Shown piece by piece: positions 58,543-64,000 of a DNA stretch of 64,000 nucleotides. Both the position numbers and the translations under genes were made by a program. The notes under the pieces are model-generated. The model ran no database searches, was not told the DNA's origin, and saw nothing but the letters and a program-made list of their open reading frames with translations. Source of the DNA: Pisolithus tinctorius (taxonomy: Eukaryota > Basidiomycota > Agaricomycetes > Boletales > Pisolithaceae); contig JANFAH010000028.1 in the NCBI GenBank assembly GCA_024663395.1, forward strand, positions 779,344-843,343, read 5' to 3'. Every line of letters begins with the position of its first letter. The first letter of the stretch is position 1.

Positions 58543-58683
58543 CACCCATGTCAGATGATTGTCAGAAATTAAATCCATTCTAGCCAGGGCCCCATCTGGA
58601 ATAAGCGACCGGTCGCCTATCTGGGACCACAGCGATGTTGAACTCGAGCAGACAGACGTACATGGTAAGACCAGACAAAACAT

Positions 58684-59835
58684 TTGCCAGTAGATGAGTC
58701 CCTAACATGGCCTTTCACAGTCCAGTCTGCAGAACCCAGCACAAGTGACCAGTCAGCTACCTTGGATCAGGCACTGCAAACAATGCAGGGCCTACTGAGG
58801 AACCCATCAGCAAGCTGGAAATCAAAGGAACAGCATGCCTGCATGGCAACAGTACTCAAAGGGGAAACAGACCTGGTAGCAGTGCTGGGTACTGGAGCTG
58901 GCAAGTCCATGCTGGCAATCATTCCAAGCATGGTGCAACCAAAGGAAGCCACAGTGTTGGTCTTGCCTCTAAATTCTCTGATGCTGGACTACCAACGACG
59001 ACTGGAGGAGTTCAGAGTGCCATACCAAGTCTATGGAGCAGACAAACCCTTGAGCTCATCCACCAATTTGATTCTGGTCACAGCAGACAGGGCATTGACA
59101 TCACAGTGGAGGTCTGCCCTGGCAATGCTGAACCAAAGCAAGAGGGTGGCCAGGCTGATATTTGACGAGGCCCACATTCCACTGATGTCCAAAGACTATC
59201 GCATGGCCTTCCAAAGCATCCACCAACTACGAAGCATCCCAATGCAACTAGTGCTGTTGAGTGCCACCCTTCCAAGTTGGTGCATAGAGGAGGTCAAGAC
59301 CACCTTCCAGCTAGTGCAACAAACCAAGGTCATCCGACAAAGTACAGACCGAGCAGAACTCAGCTATCACTTGGAAAGGGTACCAGTCCACTCCATACAT
59401 CGACGAGTGGCAGAAGTGTTGGAGGAGGAAGGCTCACTCTGGGAAGAAAGGGACAGAGCCTTGGTGTTTGTGACATCCATAGCAGCTGGTCAGCATCTAT
59501 CACACATGACAGCATATCCATTCTACAATGGAGACAAGGGGACCTCTGACGAGGACCGACGATGGATATACCAACAGTGGATCAAAGGATTCTCCAAGGT
59601 TCTAATTGCGACCACTGCCTTCAGCGCTGGGAACGACTACCCTCACGTGCGGACAGTCATACACATGGACCGACCATTTGACATGGTGGACTACATCCAA
59701 GGACAGGGCAGAGCAGGTCGAGATGGGCAGGCAGCCAACTGCTATACGATCATTCCACCGACATCGACACTACCCAACATACAGACCATGGGGCTGGAAG
59801 GGGAGGCCAGATGGTTAGGTTATGGGCCCCCGTAG
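58684..59835 (+). CDS. Subtelomeric recombinase-helicase gene, part 3: RecQ-type helicase core
   Basis: The exon probably begins near 58722 after an AG; no ATG opens it, so it is joined by splicing to part 2. Motifs in order: Q-like KEQHACMATVLKGETDLVAVLGTGAGKSML (Walker A, 58880-58910), LILVTADRAL, LIFDEAHI (DEAH box, 59157-59180), LLSATLP (motif III), ALVFVTS, VLIATTAFSAGNDYPHVRTVIHMDRP (motif V), and YIQGQGRAGRDG (motif VI, 59693-59728). It is a superfamily 2 RecQ-like ATPase without RecQ-Ct or HRDC domains, as in fungal telomere-linked helicases. It ends 106 residues after motif V begins, slightly short, possibly cut by subtelomeric repeats. Confidence 0.85.
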   Translation: MPVDESLTWPFTVQSAEPSTSDQSATLDQALQTMQGLLRNPSASWKSKEQHACMATVLKGETDLVAVLGTGAGKSMLAIIPSMVQPKEATVLVLPLNSLMLDYQRRLEEFRVPYQVYGADKPLSSSTNLILVTADRALTSQWRSALAMLNQSKRVARLIFDEAHIPLMSKDYRMAFQSIHQLRSIPMQLVLLSATLPSWCIEEVKTTFQLVQQTKVIRQSTDRAELSYHLERVPVHSIHRRVAEVLEEEGSLWEERDRALVFVTSIAAGQHLSHMTAYPFYNGDKGTSDEDRRWIYQQWIKGFSKVLIATTAFSAGNDYPHVRTVIHMDRPFDMVDYIQGQGRAGRDGQAANCYTIIPPTSTLPNIQTMGLEGEARWLGYGPP

Positions 59836-60250
59836 GGTGGACTTTTCGGCCAACCCTGGGGCTGTGCTGACCCTACACCTAACCCCACGCACTTCCTATT
59901 TGGGCACTGGGGTTCCGTATATGGTAACAAGAGCCCCTATTGCATCATAAGGAAGGGGGTGAGCGATCATGTGATTGGCAGCTTTGGCCGTCCAGGACGG
60001 CCACCAGCCTGATGGGCTCATGATCATGTGACTGCACCCTCCATCATGCAGTGTGGCCATCTTGGACGGCCATCCTGCACTGTGGTTGGCAAGTCACATG
60101 ACCGAAGTGCACTCACACCGCTTCGCCGTCCAAGACGGCCACCCCCACACCATGGACACCCAAGCCATGTGCTGAAGTGGACAGCCAACCAATCATGTCA
60201 TTACTGCTTTGTAGTTAATGATGTACCTGTACAAGTAATAATGGTGATTT
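59836..60250. other. Downstream region with P2 palindromes, no gene
   Basis: Three GGCCGTCC-type palindromes (59986, 60055, 60125) and several ATCATGTGA/GTCACATGAC motifs. No protein-like frame. Confidence 0.5.
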
Positions 60251-61697
60251 ATTGTAGCATAGTTACACTGGGCAGAGGGCCCAAACAGACCTGGCCGTCC
60301 ATGACGGCCATCGCAGACGGGGGATTTGTGGTCATGTGATCATATCCCCACGCCCGCCTCTACACAGTGTGGCCGTCCAAGACGGCCATCGCAGACGGGG
60401 GAGTTTGTGGTCATGTGATCATATCCCCACGCTCACCTCTACACAGCGTGGCCGTCTTGGACGGCCAGATGCGCTACGGACGTGATGGTCACATGACCCA
60501 ATACCCACGCACCATTTGGCCGTCGAAGATGGCCAGATACACAAGCTTATATCAGAGCATAGTACAGGAATACTACTATTTCATGAATGCTATTGTATTG
60601 TAGTGTAGCATAATGGATAGACTGGGCAGAGTGGCCCAAAACATGTCGGACCAGGAGAACGCAATGTAGATGCGACCGTTAGTTGCCAAATATGGTAAAG
60701 TCACATGACCAAAAAAGCGTACACTACTACCCAGCTAGTTACCATCAATATTATTAATACTAGTGATTGGAACAACTGTACTAATAGTAATGTTGTTGTG
60801 TGGCATAGTGAAAAGTGTACCAATAAAAGTTATATTTCATTGTAGCATAGTTACACTGGGCATTGTGGCCCGAAAGCGGCCGTCCAGGACGGCCAGACGG
60901 ACACAGGTGCGCGCGTGAGCCAAAAAAGGAAACATGTTCACGTGCGCGAGCACAACGCTCGACTCGCCATCCTGGATAGTGTGCTGGACACCATACATGT
61001 ATAGTACATTAATATTACTGTTATATCAAAGGAAATGCAGTAGGCACTGTAGTAATACAAGTTCTATTTGATGGAGCATAGTTACATTGGGCAGTGTGGC
61101 CCAAAGAGGGCGTCCAGAGATGCCCGGACACATGCAAGTATGCGCGCGACCCCAAAAAGGAAATACATTCACGCGCACTCTATGCTCGACTGGGCGTCCA
61201 GGACGGCCAGATGCATACTTGCCACAAACCACCGGATAACTACGTTGTAAGATACATTAATATTAATGTTACATCAAAGGAAATGTAAATAATACAAGTT
61301 TATTTGATGTAGCATAGTAAGACTGGGCATTGTGGCCCAAGGGAGGGCATCCTGGACACCCGGACACACACAGGCATGCGTGTGACCCAAAAAAGGAAAC
61401 ATGTTCACGCGCAAACACTACAGTCATAATGGCCGTCCTAGATGGCCATGTATGCACATAAGCATTGGTTATCATATGTAGACATTGGTACTACTATTAC
61501 ACAGCTCAGCCAGTGATACTGAAAAACTACTAATATAATAATAACATGGTATTGTGTTGTAGCATAATGAAATTGGGCAGAGTGGCCCAAGAGATGGCCG
61601 TCCAGGACGGCCGGATGCACACAGGTGCGCGTGTCACTCTCAAAAGGGAATATATTCACGCGCAAGCACCATGCACATCTGGCAGTCTTGGACGGCC
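59986..61697. repeat. P2 palindrome family, GGCCGTCCAGGACGGCC
   Basis: At least twelve copies (59986, 60055, 60125, 60293, 60371, 60450, 60518, 60878, 61192, 61431, 61596, 61681), with centre variants CAGG, CAAG, CTTG and CTAG. Often 10-60 bp from GTCACATGAC or ATCATGTGAT. Absent from the rest of the window as far as I can see. Confidence 0.85.
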
Positions 61698-61790
61698 ACA
61701 CGCAACACAGGCACGATGGTCATGTGACTGCATCCCACACACTGTGAGGTTGTCTTGGACAGCTGGACATACTAGGGGTTTTTTGTAATG
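60251..61790 (+). repeat. Subtelomeric tandem repeat of about 235 bp containing P2 palindromes
   Basis: The anchor GTAGCATAGTTACACTGGGC (with variants) recurs at 60254, 60605, 60842, 61071, 61309 and 61559; the last five are 229-250 bp apart. Each is followed by GTGGCCC, a GGCCGTCCAGGACGGCC-type palindrome, a CACGCGC-rich stretch with AAAAAGGAAAC, and an AT-rich TAATATTA end. Units are diverged but colinear. Confidence 0.82.
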
Positions 61791-62515
61791 GTGGTTCGGG
61801 TTAAAGCAAGGTTGGGGTGAGAAATCTCTGATTTTAAGGGAATATTTCTATAATGTGAGCCATAAAAAGCAGAGTGTTAGGTGGGAGAGAGGGGCAACAC
61901 ACATGTCTGATGAAGCCTAAGTTGGTGATGAAAGGAAAGAAATGATGAGCATCCACCAAAACAACTGTAACATTGAACATGCATAATGGTATGTGGATAG
62001 AGAATGTGGATAAACATGGATGGTGCTACTGATAATATACATGATATTGTAGATATTGTGTAATGACGCAAATGTTGAAGTATAGTGTTTGCGTGATACA
62101 GACGAGTTTGTATGGATCTAAAATGAATGGCAATGTATAGTGATATGATGGATGATAATGCGCAAATGTTGAACTTCAATATTTGCATGATTGATAGTGA
62201 ATCAATGATACGACATGACCTGAAATACAGTGTGTGATGTGAACTATATATAGAGCGTCTGGACCATTGATGTAATGTGAAGAGTATGTATTTAATTAAA
62301 CAGCGGAACAACACGTGACATTTAGGTTCCGATCATAAGATGTGAATGAGGATGAAGAATGAATATATGTGATCACGCAGTTTAAATTAAATGGAGAAGG
62401 AGTATTGAAACTTAAACGCTGACAACACAAGTAGGTACAGGATGGACACAGGTACGATAGTTTGCTGAATGAGGTGAATTGATTCAGCAGGCCGACTCGA
62501 TGGCATCTAATCTAG
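61775..62515 (+). repeat. Subtelomeric long direct repeat, right copy
   Basis: Partner of 52150-52910, same orientation. No coding frames seen. Confidence 0.82.
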
Positions 62516-62639
62516 GATATCTGCAATGATAGATGGACATGATTGATGAAATGAGGTGGATAAGGGGAGGTAAGATATGTCACAGATGAAAGAGATAAAG
62601 CATCGACTGACCTGTTTTATCTCACACTGATACCAGGAC

Positions 62640-63010
62640 GACAACCGTGCTTGAGACGATATGCCACCTAATAATCTAAACCGTCCGCCCAGTTCCAGTC
62701 TCGAAAGCGCCTACTATAAAAGGAAATTCAAAAAAGCGCCTACTATATATGGTAATTGCACAACTCATCGATGACTTGTGCAGGCAAAAACATGTAAAAA
62801 ATCACACAGCCACTGAAAGCTGTGTATAGCCACCGAAAGCGCCTACTATATATGGACGAAAGCTGTGTATAGCCACAAAAGCGCCTACCATATAAGGAAA
62901 CAGGTTTTATATAGCACAAGGCAACTACACAACTTATCGATGAGTTGCAATGGCCTGACACCAAAAAAATCACACTGCCACTGAAAGCTGTGTATAGCCA
63001 CTGAAAGCGC
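62640..63010 (+). repeat. AAAGCGCCTACTATATATGG repeat cluster with P3 palindromes
   Basis: GAAAGCTGTGTATAGCCAC and AAAGCGCCTACTATATATGG alternate four or five times. Two P3 palindromes sit inside (62757-62782 and 62927-62948). Confidence 0.75.
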
Positions 63011-63046
63011 CTAATAATCTACTTTCTGGAGTCTGCCCCAGACTCC

Positions 63047-63585
63047 GGGTATTGCATTAGGATTGCATTAGGATTGCATTAGCGTTGCTTTGGTAGTGCA
63101 TCGCTAGTGCAGGTATTGCATTAGGATTGCATTAGGATTGCATTAGCGTTGCTTTGGTAGTGCATCGCTAGTGCAGGTATTGCATTAGGATTGCATTAGG
63201 ATTGCATTAGCGTTGCTTTGGTAGTGCATCGCTAGTGCAGGTATTGCATTAGGATTGCATTAGGATTGCATTAGTGTTGCTTTGGTAGTGCATTGGTAGT
63301 GCATTGGTAGTGCATTAGGATTGCATTAGCGTTGCTTCAGTAGTGCATTGGTAGTGCATTAGGATTGCATTAGCGTTGCTTCGGTAGTGCATTGGTAGTG
63401 CATTAGGATTGCATTAGTGTTGCATTGGTAGTGCATTAGGATTGCATTAGTACTGCATTAGGATTGCATTAGCACCACTTCAGTAGTGCATTGGTATTGC
63501 ATTAGGATTGCATTAGCATCACTTCAGTAGTGCATTGGTAGTGCATTAGGATTGCATTAGTACTGCATTAGCATTGCTTGCATGC
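63047..63585 (+). repeat. 64-bp tandem repeat built of GCATTAGGATT units
   Basis: GGTATTGCATTAGGATTGCA opens units at 63047, 63111, 63175 and 63239, exactly 64 bp apart and nearly identical. From about 63300 the array decays into 11-13-bp pieces (TTGCATTAGGA, GTAGTGCATTG). Confidence 0.93.
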
Positions 63586-63589
63586 ATCT

Positions 63590-63835
63590 ATGAATGCAAC
63601 CTACACAGCCACTGAATGCAACCACATAGCAGGTGAAGGCAACCTACACAGCCACTGAGGGCAACCTCACAGCCACTGAAGGCAACCTCCAAATAAGGCA
63701 GGTTGCCTGAAGGCAACTGTACAGCCACTGCATGCAACCTCACAGCCACTGAATGCAACCAACACAGCCACTGCTTGCAAGCTGCACAGCCACTGAAGGC
63801 AAGCTCACAGCCACTGAGGGGAACCACCATATAAG
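63590..63835 (+). repeat. Telomere-proximal satellite related to 53536-54140
   Basis: Units such as GAATGCAACCTACACAGCCA and GAAGGCAACCTCACAGCCAC share the ACACAGCCACTGAATG core with the inner satellite. No gene. Confidence 0.85.
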
Positions 63836-63843
63836 GAAATGCA

Positions 63844-64000
63844 GGTTAGGTTAGGGTTAGGTTAGGTTAGGGTTAGGTAGGTTAGGTTAGGGTTAGGTTA
63901 GGGTTAGGTTAGGGTTAGGTTAGGTTAGGTTAGGGTTAGGTTAGGTTAGGGTTAGGTTAGGGTTAGGTTAGGGTTAGGTTAGGTTAGGTTAGGGTTAGGT
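63844..64000 (+). repeat. Telomere or telomere-proximal repeats, mixed TTAGGG and TTAGG
   Basis: About 157 bp of GGTTAGGTTAGGGTTAGG-type sequence to the last base, G-rich on the + strand as expected for a right-hand chromosome end. TTAGGG and TTAGG units are intermixed. Confidence 0.93.

Larger units (their letters stand above)
54165..58620. repeat. P1 palindrome family, ATAAGCGACCGGTCGCTTAT (nine copies)
   Basis: Positions: 54165-54184, 54276-54295, 54443-54462 (upstream, degenerate); 55020-55039, 55227-55246, 55554-55573, 56592-56611 (all inside introns); 58292-58311 (coding); 58601-58620 (probable intron between parts 2 and 3). Five copies match at 19 or 20 of 20 positions. I found none elsewhere in the window. 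Confidence 0.92.

Overview
The window looks like the right-hand end of a chromosome from a mushroom-type basidiomycete (Agaricomycetes). The evidence is: many short GT-AG introns of about 50-65 bases; Plavaka-type transposases, a DNA-transposon family typical of agaricomycetes; a chromodomain gypsy element; a subtelomeric OrsD/RecQ-type helicase gene; and G-rich telomere-like repeats (TTAGGG mixed with TTAGG) on the + strand from about 63844 to the last base. The species cannot be told from the sequence.

Bases 1-34123 are almost entirely transposons. Two copies of a Plavaka-type element lie in the same orientation (copy A 1-4971, cut by the window edge; copy B about 10665-34123). Each has a transposase on the - strand and a divergent second gene on the + strand. 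Between them are a complete pogo/Tigger-like element with perfect 20-bp inverted repeats and TA duplications (5123-7726) and a broken fragment resembling the Ssn6/Cyc8 corepressor (8801-10470). Copy B is split by a four-level nest: gypsy-type element 1 (15477-32374) in the Plavaka element, chromovirus element 2 (20686-28342, - strand) in the pol gene of element 1, and an 815-bp solo LTR (27514-28328) in one LTR of element 2. All three insertions have recognisable target duplications. A decayed Helitron follows (35347-38060).

Bases 38250-52080 hold host genes. Two divergent genes, a Nop8-like RRM protein and a RhoGEF-PH-FYVE protein, are flanked by a 3.1-kb segmental duplication (about 39420-42545 and 48965-52080). 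Each duplicate carries an intact gene for the same unnamed 261-residue protein. Two more divergent members lie at 38250-39027 and 43075-43946. The duplication junction replaces the 3' end of the RhoGEF gene.

Bases 52100-64000 are subtelomere and telomere. The centre is a large intron-rich gene (54646-59835) that joins zinc-finger/OrsD-like sequence, a tyrosine-recombinase-like domain with its full catalytic set (R309, K344, R435, H468, Y477 of the 56668-58542 frame) and a RecQ-type helicase core. At least nine copies of a 20-bp palindrome, ATAAGCGACCGGTCGCTTAT, are scattered through this gene and its upstream region. Most of those inside the gene lie in introns, and I saw none elsewhere in the window. 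Two other dispersed palindrome families occur: one in a roughly 235-bp tandem repeat downstream of the gene, and one shared by retroelement 1 (LTRs and coding sequence) and the subtelomere. The recombinase-helicase gene, its palindromes and the long direct repeats on either side are the best candidate here for an undescribed mobile or telomere-maintenance system.
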